Positions 7,268 through 15,376 of a stretch of 37,008 nucleotides of DNA are shown piece by piece. Made by a program: the position numbers and the translations under genes. This DNA is from Acidimicrobiia bacterium (GTDB lineage Bacteria; Actinomycetota; Acidimicrobiia; Spongiisociales; Spongiisociaceae): NCBI GenBank assembly GCA_009841105.1, contig VXMM01000020.1:1-37008 (forward strand), read 5' to 3'. How positions within the stretch are numbered: the first letter of the stretch is position 1; every line of letters begins with the position of its first letter. Under the pieces are notes generated by a model that saw only the letters and a list, made by a program, of their open reading frames with translations, ran no database searches and was not told the DNA's origin.

Positions 7268-7857
7268 GCCGTATGAATCCGGTCCTGGAGACGGGCGCTC
7301 GGCTGGCGGCACTGGACGCCGCCGACCCGCGGGCATACCGGGACACGATGGGCCTGTTCGCCACCGGGGTGACGGTCATCACGATGGCTTCCGACAGCGA
7401 GTACCACGGGATGACGGCCAACGCGGTCATGTCCGTGTCGCTGACGCCCCCGCTTGTAGCCGTGTCGATCGCCCTCGACACTTTCAGCAACCGGTTCATA
7501 AGGAAGGCGCGGGGGTTCTCGGTGAACATCCTCGGGAAGGACGACGTAGGAGTGGCGCTCGGATTCGCCCGCCCGGCGGCCCGGGGGAGCGACCTGTTCG
7601 GCGAGGAAGTGGTGCTCGGGCCGACGGGCGACCCGGTTGTGGCCGGCTCCATCGCCCACGTGGGCTGCTCGCTCCGGTCCGTCTACGAGGAGGGGGACCA
7701 CGCCATAGTCGTCGGTCACGTAGATGCCCTGCTCAGTGACGAACGGTCACCCCGCCCGCTCGTGTTCTTCGGGGGTCGTTTCTCATCTACGACCTGCCAT
7801 GCGTGCGTGGTGGACGGCGACCTGACCGAAGTGCTCCACTCCCTGCACCTGGTCTGA
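7264..7857 (+). CDS. hpaC: HpaC-type flavin reductase
   Basis: The protein is 197 residues from the GTG at 7264 (GTGA overlap with the hpaB stop) or 194 from the ATG at 7273. It shows the flavin-reductase-like split-barrel domain: RDTMGLFATGVTVITM, HGMTANAVMSVSLTPPLVAV, FSVNILG, then a C-terminal GGRFSS segment. Such proteins reduce FMN/FAD with NAD(P)H and hand the flavin to the HpaB-type oxygenase. The direct coupling to hpaB makes this the partner reductase. A 104-nt gap with a GGTACGTACC palindrome (7907-7916) separates it from the dioxygenase gene. Confidence 0.9.
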   Translation: MSRMNPVLETGARLAALDAADPRAYRDTMGLFATGVTVITMASDSEYHGMTANAVMSVSLTPPLVAVSIALDTFSNRFIRKARGFSVNILGKDDVGVALGFARPAARGSDLFGEEVVLGPTGDPVVAGSIAHVGCSLRSVYEEGDHAIVVGHVDALLSDERSPRPLVFFGGRFSSTTCHACVVDGDLTEVLHSLHLV

Positions 7858-7906
7858 GATGGTGCGATGGTGCCCGGTGAGACGATCGGCGCCCGGCGGT
7901 CCACCG

Positions 7907-7916
7907 GGTACGTACC
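7907..7916. promoter_or_regulatory. 10-bp palindrome ahead of the dioxygenase gene
   Basis: GGTACGTACC is a perfect 10-bp palindrome about 45 bp upstream of the dioxygenase ATG, next to a GATAAGAT stretch (7917-7924) that could serve as a -10. It could mark an internal promoter or operator in the array. Short palindromes occur by chance, so this is weak. Confidence 0.25.
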
Positions 7917-7961
7917 GATAAGATCACTCGACAGCGCAGCGGAACGACGGGAGAGCTAGCG

Positions 7962-8945
7962 ATGGCGGAACTGGTACTAGGGCTGGGTGTCTCGCACACT
8001 CCCCAGATGAGCATGTCCAGCGATCACTGGGCGGCGTACGCGTCAAGGGACTCCACCGCCTTCCCCCTGATCTGGAAGCGCGAGCGGTGGGACTACCAGG
8101 ACCTGGTGGCGGCGCGGGCCGAGGAGGGTGTCGCCGAGCAGGTCAACGACGAGGTCTGGGCCGAGAAGTACGAGCGGATCAACGCGGGGGTGGCTCGCCT
8201 GGCGGCTGCATTGGCCGAGGCCCGGCCCGATGTGGTTGTGATCGTGGGGGACGACCACCACGAGCTCTTCTCCCCCCAAAGCATGCCCACCATCGCCGTC
8301 TACTGGGGGGAGACCATCGACGCCTTCCCGCCCGAGTGGATCTTCCCGGCGGTGGAACCCGCCGCGTGGGCACTGTTCGGAGAGCGGCCCGAGACCTACC
8401 CGTGCGACTCCGAACTGGGGAAGTTCCTGATCACCGACCTCAACCGTCGGGGTTTCGACGTGGCCCAGGTGAACCAAGCGCCCGAGGGGCAATCGGCCGG
8501 TCATCCCTTCATCGCCATCCGCAACCGCCTGATGGACCGTGACAGCGATCCGATCCCCATGGTCCCGGTGATCCTGAATACCTATTTCCCGCCCAACACC
8601 CCCACGCCGTTCCGGTGCTGGGAACTCGGCAAGGCAATGGCGGCGTCGATTGGCGCCTACCCGGAGGACATCCGGGTGGCGGTGGTCGCCTCGGGGGGGC
8701 TGAGCCACTTCGTGATCGACGAGTCGATAGATCGCCGCATGCTCGAAGCTATGGAGTCGGGTGACGACCGCCGCATCGCCGAGCTCGAGGCCGAGGACTT
8801 CGTGTCGGGAACGTCCGAGGGACTGTGCTGGATCGCCGTCGGCGGCGCCTGTGCGAGTCTCGACATGGAACTGGTGGCCTACGTGCCCGGCTACCGCACC
8901 GAGGCGGGAACCGGCACCGCCATGTGCGCAACCATCTGGAGCTGA
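7962..8945 (+). CDS. LigB-type class III extradiol ring-cleavage dioxygenase
   Basis: The 327-residue protein belongs to the LigB superfamily of Fe(II) extradiol dioxygenases. Aligned by eye with the protocatechuate 4,5-dioxygenase beta subunit, the iron ligands are His12 (VSHTP), His99 (GDDHHELF) and Glu286 (TSEGLCW). The catalytic His is His249 (GGLSHF). Length and start (MAELVLGLGVSHTP) resemble the gallate / 3-O-methylgallate dioxygenase group more than stand-alone LigB. It should open a catechol- or gallate-type ring. The ATG has GGGAG 8 nt upstream. It is followed after 3 nt by the GalB-type hydratase, which acts after 4,5-cleavage of gallate or protocatechuate. The substrate remains open. 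Confidence 0.9.
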   Translation: MAELVLGLGVSHTPQMSMSSDHWAAYASRDSTAFPLIWKRERWDYQDLVAARAEEGVAEQVNDEVWAEKYERINAGVARLAAALAEARPDVVVIVGDDHHELFSPQSMPTIAVYWGETIDAFPPEWIFPAVEPAAWALFGERPETYPCDSELGKFLITDLNRRGFDVAQVNQAPEGQSAGHPFIAIRNRLMDRDSDPIPMVPVILNTYFPPNTPTPFRCWELGKAMAASIGAYPEDIRVAVVASGGLSHFVIDESIDRRMLEAMESGDDRRIAELEAEDFVSGTSEGLCWIAVGGACASLDMELVAYVPGYRTEAGTGTAMCATIWS

Positions 8946-8948
8946 TCC

Positions 8949-9665
8949 GTGGCCCGGTCGATGCTGGTGATCAGTGCCCACGCCGCCGACTTCGTATGGC
9001 GGGCCTCGGGGGCTGTCGCCGCGCACACCGCGGCCGGCGGAAGGGCAACGGTGGTCTCCCTCTCCTACGGGGAGCGCGGGGAGTCCGGCGCCCTATGGAG
9101 CCAACCCGGCCAGACGCTGGAGGCGGTGCGGCGAATACGGCGCGAGGAGGCCATCGCGGCGGCGTCGGTCCTCGATGCCGACTTCGTGGCTCTCGACTTG
9201 GGCGACTACCCGCTGGTGATCGACCAGCAAGCCACGCAACGCCTGGTGGACCTGTTCATCGAGACCGTTCCCGACATCGTGCTGATCCATGCTCCGAACG
9301 ATCCCTTCAACCCCGACCACCCGGTTGCCTCCCAGGCGTCGCAGCGGGTCCGGCTGCTCGCCATGGGCGCCGGAGGGGTCCCGGCCGCCTTCCCCACTAT
9401 CCCCCCGCCGGCCATGTACGCGTACGAGCCCCACCAGCCCGACCTGTGCGACTTCAAGCCCGACACGTTCGTGGACATCACACCGGTGTGGCCCGTCAAG
9501 GCCAAGGCCATGGAGACGATCGGCGCGCAGACCTACCTCCGGGACCACTACACCGAGCGGGCCCGGCAGCGGGCGTTCCAGGCCCGGTACATCGGCGCCG
9601 GCCCGGAGGTGGAGTACGTAGAGGCCTTCCAGCGCATGACACCCGAGATGAGGGACTCCTTGTGA
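8949..9665 (+). CDS. galB: GalB-type 4-oxalomesaconate hydratase (PIG-L/LmbE fold)
   Basis: The 238-residue protein has the PIG-L fold, but the usual AHPDD motif reads SAHAADFVWR (His11, Asp14), and the third metal ligand is His124 in NPDHPV. Segments SYGERGESGALW, LDLGDYPL and YEPHQPDLCDFKPD agree, as I recall them, with GalB of Pseudomonas putida. That enzyme is a Zn-dependent 4-oxalomesaconate hydratase and not a sugar deacetylase. The start is GTG at 8949, 3 nt after the dioxygenase stop. Its own stop overlaps the hyuA GTG (GTGA). The link to a LigB-type dioxygenase supports the GalB assignment over a GlcNAc-PI deacetylase. Confidence 0.85.
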   Translation: MARSMLVISAHAADFVWRASGAVAAHTAAGGRATVVSLSYGERGESGALWSQPGQTLEAVRRIRREEAIAAASVLDADFVALDLGDYPLVIDQQATQRLVDLFIETVPDIVLIHAPNDPFNPDHPVASQASQRVRLLAMGAGGVPAAFPTIPPPAMYAYEPHQPDLCDFKPDTFVDITPVWPVKAKAMETIGAQTYLRDHYTERARQRAFQARYIGAGPEVEYVEAFQRMTPEMRDSL

Positions 9666-11701
9666 GCGAGACCGATCTCGATCCGGGGGTGCGGGTCGCC
9701 GTCGACATAGGCGGCACATTCACCGACGCGGTGGCGATCTGGCCCGACGGCAGGACCGAGAGCGCCAAGGCGCTGTCCATCGCCGGGGCCCAGGATGCCG
9801 GAGTCATGCAGGCTGTTTCCCTCATGGATGTATCCCTTCCCGAGGTGAGGGATTTCATCCATGGGACAACCACGGCCCTGAACGCAATTCTCCAACGCAA
9901 CGGCGCCTCCATGGCCCTGGTGGTCACCGGAGGGTTCCGCGACGTGTACGAGATCGGTCGGGCCAGCCGGCCCGAGATGTACAACATTCACTACCGGCGC
10001 CCCGGGATGCTCCTCCGGCGCCGAGACATCTTCGAGGTCGAAGAGCGGATACTCGCCGACGGGACGATCCGTACCCCGCTCGACAGGACCGGGATCCACG
10101 ACCTGGCCGACCGGTTGCGCGGTCGTTACGAATCGGTGGCGGTCTGCTTCGTGCATTCGTTCCGCTGGCCTGCTCACGAGCAGGAGGCCACCACCATCCT
10201 GCGGGAAGCCCTTCCCGGTGCCAGCGTGGTGGCCTCCCACGAGGTCACGGCCGAGTGGAGGGAGTACGAGCGCTGGTCCACCACCCTGGTGTCCGCCTAC
10301 GTGACCCCCAGGATCAGGGACTACCTGGAGGCCTTGGAGTTGCGCCTAGCCGATGGCGGGCTCCGGTCGCCGCTCCATGTGATGCAGTCGAACGGTGGAG
10401 TGATGACCGCCCAGACCGGGCTTCGTCGAGCTGCCCAGACCCTGTTCTCCGGACCGGTGGGCGGCACGGTGGCCTCGGAAGCGATCGGCGGAGCCATCGA
10501 GTCGGACCAGCTGATCTGCGTCGATATGGGCGGAACCTCCTTCGACGTTTCGCTGGTGGTCGACGGTCACGCCGACATCGAGAGCGAGGTGGAGATAGAG
10601 GGCCACCCGGTACTCACCCCTTCCGTGGCCATCCACTCCCTGGGCGCGGGCGGGGGATCCATGATCTGGGTCGAGGCGGGCGGCCTCCGGGTGGGACCCG
10701 CATCGGCCGGCGCCATGCCGGGCCCAGCCTGCTACGGGCACGGCGGGGTGAGGGCGACCGTCACCGACGCCAACGCGCTCCTCGGACGGATCCCCGAGAT
10801 CGCCAGGCTCGCCGGTGCGATGGAACTGGACCTCGAAGCGGCCGAGGCAGCGCTGGAGAAGGTAGCCGCAGAACTCGGACTCGATGCCCGCGAGCTGGCG
10901 CTGGGCGCCATCGACGTGGTCAACGCCATGATGGCCGACGGCATCCGCGAGATCACCGTCGGGCGGGGTATCGACCCGCGGGACTTCGACCTGCTGGCCT
11001 TCGGCGGGGCAGGGCCGCTCCATGCCGCCGCACTTGCAGATGAGATAGGCATGTCCCGGGTGATCGTGCCACACGCTCCCGGGGTCCTGTCGGCGTGGGG
11101 GATGCTCCAGGCGGACGTGCGTCACGACCTGGCGCGGTCGCTCTACGGACGGTTCGATTCCCTTGACCACGAGGCGGTCGGGTCGGCCTTCGAGGATCTG
11201 CGGGCCGAAGGCGGGAGGCTGCTCGCAGAGGACAGAGTCGAGGTCTCCGACATGGACTTCCGCCCCTCGGTCGACCTCCGTTACTTCGGGCAGGAGTACA
11301 CGTTGACCGTACCGGTCCACGATGCATCCGGGCTCGGCGACCCGGACCGGGTCGCTGCCGACTTCCACGCTGCCTACCAGGCCAGATACGGGCACTCCAA
11401 CCCGGGTGAGACCGTCGAGCTCGTGAGCGTGCGCATCTCGGCGGTCGGCCTGCGCCGGCCCGCCGATCTTCCAGTCCTGCCCGGATCGTCTCCTGCTCGG
11501 GCGTTGATGAACCTGCTGGCCGACTTCGGTGGCGGACCGGAGCCGACGGACGTTTACCGGAGGGCCGACATCGGCCGCGGCCAGGAGCTCGACGGCCCCG
11601 CCATCGTGCTGGAGTCCGGTTGCACCACGCTGGTACCGCCCGGATGGCGTGCCGCCACGTCGGATCGGGGCCACCTGGTGATGGAGAGGGGCGATAGCTG
11701 A
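9662..11701 (+). CDS. hyuA: HyuA-type hydantoinase/5-oxoprolinase subunit A
   Basis: The 679-residue protein has the actin-fold ATPase signature VAVDIGGTFTDAV (Asp15-Asp22), GTTTALNAILQRNG, the second phosphate loop LICVDMGGTSFDVSLV, SLGAGGGSMIW and FGGAGPLHAAALADEIG. The length is usual for HyuA (about 690). With HyuB these enzymes hydrolyse cyclic amides (hydantoins, 5-oxoproline) or carboxylate ketones with ATP. The exact substrate varies widely. The start GTG at 9662 overlaps the galB stop. The open frame continues upstream only as a shadow. The HyuB ATG overlaps its last base, so the two subunits should be made in fixed ratio. Confidence 0.93.
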   Translation: MSETDLDPGVRVAVDIGGTFTDAVAIWPDGRTESAKALSIAGAQDAGVMQAVSLMDVSLPEVRDFIHGTTTALNAILQRNGASMALVVTGGFRDVYEIGRASRPEMYNIHYRRPGMLLRRRDIFEVEERILADGTIRTPLDRTGIHDLADRLRGRYESVAVCFVHSFRWPAHEQEATTILREALPGASVVASHEVTAEWREYERWSTTLVSAYVTPRIRDYLEALELRLADGGLRSPLHVMQSNGGVMTAQTGLRRAAQTLFSGPVGGTVASEAIGGAIESDQLICVDMGGTSFDVSLVVDGHADIESEVEIEGHPVLTPSVAIHSLGAGGGSMIWVEAGGLRVGPASAGAMPGPACYGHGGVRATVTDANALLGRIPEIARLAGAMELDLEAAEAALEKVAAELGLDARELALGAIDVVNAMMADGIREITVGRGIDPRDFDLLAFGGAGPLHAAALADEIGMSRVIVPHAPGVLSAWGMLQADVRHDLARSLYGRFDSLDHEAVGSAFEDLRAEGGRLLAEDRVEVSDMDFRPSVDLRYFGQEYTLTVPVHDASGLGDPDRVAADFHAAYQARYGHSNPGETVELVSVRISAVGLRRPADLPVLPGSSPARALMNLLADFGGGPEPTDVYRRADIGRGQELDGPAIVLESGCTTLVPPGWRAATSDRGHLVMERGDS

Positions 11702-13398
11702 TGGAACGCACGGAGGATCTGCTCGGCGGTCCGGTCGGCTCTCCCGAGAGCGAGTTGGTCGATCCGGTGACCGTGGAGGTCATTCGCAACGCCTTCCTGT
11801 CGATCGCCCGCCAGATGAACGGGAATCTGTTCCGGTCCGCCTACACCCCGATCATTTACGAGATGAAGGACTGCTCGGTGGGCATCTTCGACCGCCGGGG
11901 CCGCCTGCTGGGCCAGTCACCGGGCCTCCCGATGTTCCTCGGCAACCTGGAGCTCGGCATCGAGGTCACCACCGAGCACCTCGGTGGGCTGGAGGGTTAC
12001 CGCCCCGGCGACGTGTACATGGTCAACGATCCGTATCTGGTGGGTAGCCATACCTATGACGTCAACATCTTCTCGCCGGTGTTCCTCGAGGACAGGCTCA
12101 TCGGCTTCGGGGCCACGAAGGCCCACTGGCTGGACATCGGGGCCAAGGAAGCGGGCCGGCCGGTGGACACCACCGAGATCTACCAGGAGGGATTCCGCTT
12201 CGGACCCACGGCCGTCTACCGGGCCGGCGAGCCTGTGCGGGAGGTCATCGACTACATCACCCGGAACAGCCGCTTGCCCCGTTCGGTCTGGGGTGACCTC
12301 CATGCCCAGATAGCAGCCTGCGGCACCGGCGAGCACCAGGTGGTGGCCCTGCACGAGCGCTTCGGGACCGATACCGTGGAGCGGGCCGCCGACCAGATAT
12401 TTGCCCAGTGCGAGCACCTGGACCGGGAGGCGGTACGGGCCATCCCGGACGGTGTCTACCGGGCCGCCGCCCACATGGACTCCGGTGGTCCTGGCCTGCC
12501 GCCGGTTGACGTCTGCGTGGCCGTGCGCGTCGAGGGTGATCGGATGACCATCGACCTCGACGGGTCGAGCGGTCCTACGCACGGGCCGGTCAACTCGCCG
12601 ATGCCCGGAACCCTGGCTGGAGCCCGTCTCGCCTACAAGTGCCTCATCAACCCCGACGTGCCGGTGACCGGAGGAACCTTCCGCAATCTGGAGGTCGTGG
12701 CGCCCGAGAACACAGTGTTCAACGTCTCCGAGCCCCACGGGACCGTCTACTACTACCCGCCCCTCGGCCTGATGATCGACCTCGTCATCCGGGCGCTGGC
12801 CGACGTGCTTCCCGACGAGGTGGTGGCGGGGCAGACGGCCGACCCGATGAACGTCACCTTCGTCGGGCGCCGCGAGAACGGCTCGCAGTTCGTCACCGCC
12901 GATGCCACCGCAGTCGGCTGGGGCGCATCATCCCGGTCCGACGGCGCCAACGGGATGATCAACTACGGCGCCGGAGATCTCAAGAACATCCCGGTGGAGG
13001 TGGTGGAGACCAAGTATCCCCTGATGGTCCGACGCTACGGCCTCAGGGAGGATTCGGGCGGGATGGGGAAGCACCGGGGAGGGCTCGGGATCGTCCGCGA
13101 GTACGAGACCCTGGTTGACGGGATGAACCTGACCCTGTGGCTCGAGCGTTCCCAGGTGCCGGCCTGGGGGCTGCACGGAGGCAGCCCGGGCAAGGCCACC
13201 ACCGGCACGCTGACGATCGACGGCACATCCGAGACGATCCTCAAGACCCCCCCGCGCCGGCTTCCCGCTCATAGCGTGCTTGTGGTGGAGACCGGCGGGG
13301 GCGGGGGTTACGGGGATCCGTCCGAGCGCGATCCCGGGGCGGTGGCGGACGACCTCACCGACGGCTACTACTCGTCCTGGATGGATGTGCAAGAATGA
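11701..13398 (+). CDS. hyuB: HyuB-type hydantoinase/5-oxoprolinase subunit B
   Basis: The 565-residue protein has the HyuB landmarks: DPVTVEVIRNAFLSIARQMN, YTPIIYEMKDCSVGIFD, YRPGDVYMVNDPYLVGSHTYD, HWLDIGAK, NSPMPGTLAGARLAYKC and a glycine-rich GGGGGYGDPSERDP end. It pairs with HyuA in ATP-dependent amide-ring opening or ketone carboxylation. The ATG lies in a TGATG overlap with the hyuA stop. The next gene, the importer lipoprotein, starts after a 124-nt gap that holds a short GGATCC/GGATC repeat but no clear promoter. Confidence 0.93.
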   Translation: MERTEDLLGGPVGSPESELVDPVTVEVIRNAFLSIARQMNGNLFRSAYTPIIYEMKDCSVGIFDRRGRLLGQSPGLPMFLGNLELGIEVTTEHLGGLEGYRPGDVYMVNDPYLVGSHTYDVNIFSPVFLEDRLIGFGATKAHWLDIGAKEAGRPVDTTEIYQEGFRFGPTAVYRAGEPVREVIDYITRNSRLPRSVWGDLHAQIAACGTGEHQVVALHERFGTDTVERAADQIFAQCEHLDREAVRAIPDGVYRAAAHMDSGGPGLPPVDVCVAVRVEGDRMTIDLDGSSGPTHGPVNSPMPGTLAGARLAYKCLINPDVPVTGGTFRNLEVVAPENTVFNVSEPHGTVYYYPPLGLMIDLVIRALADVLPDEVVAGQTADPMNVTFVGRRENGSQFVTADATAVGWGASSRSDGANGMINYGAGDLKNIPVEVVETKYPLMVRRYGLREDSGGMGKHRGGLGIVREYETLVDGMNLTLWLERSQVPAWGLHGGSPGKATTGTLTIDGTSETILKTPPRRLPAHSVLVVETGGGGGYGDPSERDPGAVADDLTDGYYSSWMDVQE

Positions 13399-13522
13399 GC
13401 AAGCCGGAGGGCTCGGCGGCGCACCGACCCTGCCCGGATCCCTAGCAGGATCAACGTAAAGCGGGATAGGACGCCCCGCCGCCGCTCAGCGTCCGGCAAT
13501 CGAACACAGGGAGGACAGGACC

Positions 13523-15376
13523 ATGAACATAGGTACCCATCGGCTCAGGAGGATCAAGTGGGTGGCGATCCTCGCCGTACTCGCCATGGTCGCCGCGGCA
13601 TGCGGTGGCGATGACGGGGACGAGGCGCCGGCCACCCAGGCGACCCAGGCGGCCGCGACCGAGGCGACCCAGGCGGCGACCACCACCACCGAAGCCATGA
13701 TGGAGGAGGACGCCCACGAGGATGATCATGATCACGAGCATGAGGATGAGGAGGATGCTCACGAGGATGATCATGATCATGAGCATGAGGACGAGGAAGA
13801 CACCCTCGCGACGGAGGGCACTACCACCACCGTGGCGCCGGGGCTCGTGCGGCCCCAGGTCCTCGATGACATCCCGTTTGTGTTCTCGAACATCGCCCAG
13901 ACCGCCAGCCTTGATCCGGCCGTGGCCTGGTCGTCCGACGGCATGCTGTTCGTCCGCAGCGCCTACGACACGCTGCTCGAGTACCCGCCCGGCTCGCAGC
14001 CGGCCATCGTTCAGCCTGCCCTGGCCAGCGAGTGGTCGACGGAGGACGGTCTCACCTATACCTTCACCCTGCGTGACGACGTGAACTTCCACGACGGCAA
14101 CCCCTTCGACTCCACCGACGTGGTCAAGAGCCTGGAGCGGATCCAGGCCATCGGCCAGGGTCCATCCACCCCGCTGCGGAACGTGGTCAGCTACGAGGCG
14201 ACCGGGCCCTACGAGGTCCAGATCACCCTCGGCCAGCCCGACACGTTCTTCACCGGCCTGCTGCCCAAGGTGCCGATCGTCTCCGCCGAGGCCATCGAAG
14301 CCAACGCCACCGCCGACGACCCGTGGGCCGAGGCGTGGTTCGCCGAGAACGAGGCGGGCTCCGGTCCCTACGTGCTCGACACGCTGGCCGCGGACATGAT
14401 CACCCTCAACGGGTTCACCGACTACTGGCGGCCGTTCGAGCCCGGCACGCCCACGAGGGTCACCCTCCGGACCGACCCGGACGCCTCGACAGCCGTGCTC
14501 CTCATGTGCCAGGGCGAGGTCGACTCGATCGGTGGTATCGGCCCCGATCTCGTGGATCAGGCGGTCGCCTGTGACGGCGTCAAGGCGTTGATCCAGCCCC
14601 GCTTCGGGTTAGGGACGGTGGTGTTCAACCAGCTGGCGGACGGGCCGATCTCCGACGTGCGGGTTCGCCAGGCTATCGCGCTGGCCATCGACTATGACGG
14701 GTGGATCGCCTACCTCAACGGAAGGGCCGAGCCCACCACCGGGCCGCTACCCCCCAACGCCGAGATTGGACCGGTTCCCGACGTGATCCGCCAAGATCTC
14801 GACCAGGCCAAGGCACTGATGGCTGAGGCCGGTTATGGGGGCGGTGGTCCCGACAACATCCTGTTCACCATCAGCTACGCAGGCCTGCAGTTCCTGTCCT
14901 ACGAGGCGTTCTTCGGGACGCTTCTCACGGAGAACCTGAAGGAGCTCGGCATCGGCGTGGACGTGCAGTTGGTCGGATGGCCGGAGCTGGTCCAGCTGAC
15001 CAAGAGCCCCGAAACGACCACCGACCTGGCGTACCTGATCCTCAACATGACGTCGACGGATCCGTCCACGGTGCTCAAGTCGGCCTACGTGACCGAAGCC
15101 TGGGCGGACCAGGGTGGTTACAACTGGGCCTACTACTCGAACGAGATGGTGGACGAGCTGACCGCCGGCGTGTCGGGCATCACCGACGATGAGGAGCGGG
15201 GTCTTGTCCTGCGTCAGATCTCGGACCAGATCATCGCCGATCAGGTGGCCATCTGGATGCCGCAGCCGATCATCTACCAGCCGGTTCTCGAGAAGTGGGA
15301 CCTGTTGTTCGAGCCGCTTGACTTCGTGGTCCAGACCCGGTTCTTCCACGCTCGCAACACTGAAATGGGCGGGTGA
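13523..15376 (+). CDS. ABC importer substrate-binding lipoprotein (SBP_bac_5) with His/Asp/Glu-rich linker
   Basis: The 617-residue protein has an N-terminal basic region, a hydrophobic stretch (WVAILAVLAMVAAAC) and a lipobox Cys at 27, so it is a membrane-anchored lipoprotein. A Thr/Ala-rich linker (35-60) is followed by two exact 15-residue copies rich in His, Asp and Glu (63-92), then a family-5 binding domain (about 105-610; LVRPQVLDDIPF, LTYTFTLRDDVNFHDGNPF, VRVRQAIALAIDY with DYDGW). Family 5 carries peptides, opines and nickel or nickel chelates. The acidic His repeat suggests metal binding, which is unusual in peptide-type members. The ribosome binding site GGGAGGA lies about 8 nt upstream of the ATG. 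Its stop overlaps the permease start. Confidence 0.93.
   Translation: MNIGTHRLRRIKWVAILAVLAMVAAACGGDDGDEAPATQATQAAATEATQAATTTTEAMMEEDAHEDDHDHEHEDEEDAHEDDHDHEHEDEEDTLATEGTTTTVAPGLVRPQVLDDIPFVFSNIAQTASLDPAVAWSSDGMLFVRSAYDTLLEYPPGSQPAIVQPALASEWSTEDGLTYTFTLRDDVNFHDGNPFDSTDVVKSLERIQAIGQGPSTPLRNVVSYEATGPYEVQITLGQPDTFFTGLLPKVPIVSAEAIEANATADDPWAEAWFAENEAGSGPYVLDTLAADMITLNGFTDYWRPFEPGTPTRVTLRTDPDASTAVLLMCQGEVDSIGGIGPDLVDQAVACDGVKALIQPRFGLGTVVFNQLADGPISDVRVRQAIALAIDYDGWIAYLNGRAEPTTGPLPPNAEIGPVPDVIRQDLDQAKALMAEAGYGGGGPDNILFTISYAGLQFLSYEAFFGTLLTENLKELGIGVDVQLVGWPELVQLTKSPETTTDLAYLILNMTSTDPSTVLKSAYVTEAWADQGGYNWAYYSNEMVDELTAGVSGITDDEERGLVLRQISDQIIADQVAIWMPQPIIYQPVLEKWDLLFEPLDFVVQTRFFHARNTEMGG
13709..13798 (+). 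repeat. two-copy 45-bp in-gene tandem repeat encoding a His/acid motif
   Basis: Copies at 13709-13753 and 13754-13798 encode the same 15 residues (DAHEDDHDHEHEDEE) twice. They differ only at a few third codon positions (for example GCC/GCT, CAC/CAT). The synonymous differences show the duplication is not brand new and that the peptide is being kept. Each copy has 4 His and 10 acidic residues. Confidence 0.9.

Noticed and set aside
8825..9661. N-terminal extension of the hyuA frame
   Set aside because: Shadow of the dioxygenase and galB genes. HyuA homology begins at the GTG at 9662, which has the GTGA overlap.
8949..9665. GlcNAc deacetylase / mycothiol-type MshB assignment for the PIG-L protein
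   Set aside because: The motif is AHAAD and not AHPDD, the other segments fit GalB, and the upstream partner is a ring-cleavage dioxygenase.
11146..11166. GGTTCGATTCC, resembling a tRNA T-arm
   Set aside because: Lies inside hyuA in frame. No acceptor stem, D-arm or anticodon arm can be built around it.
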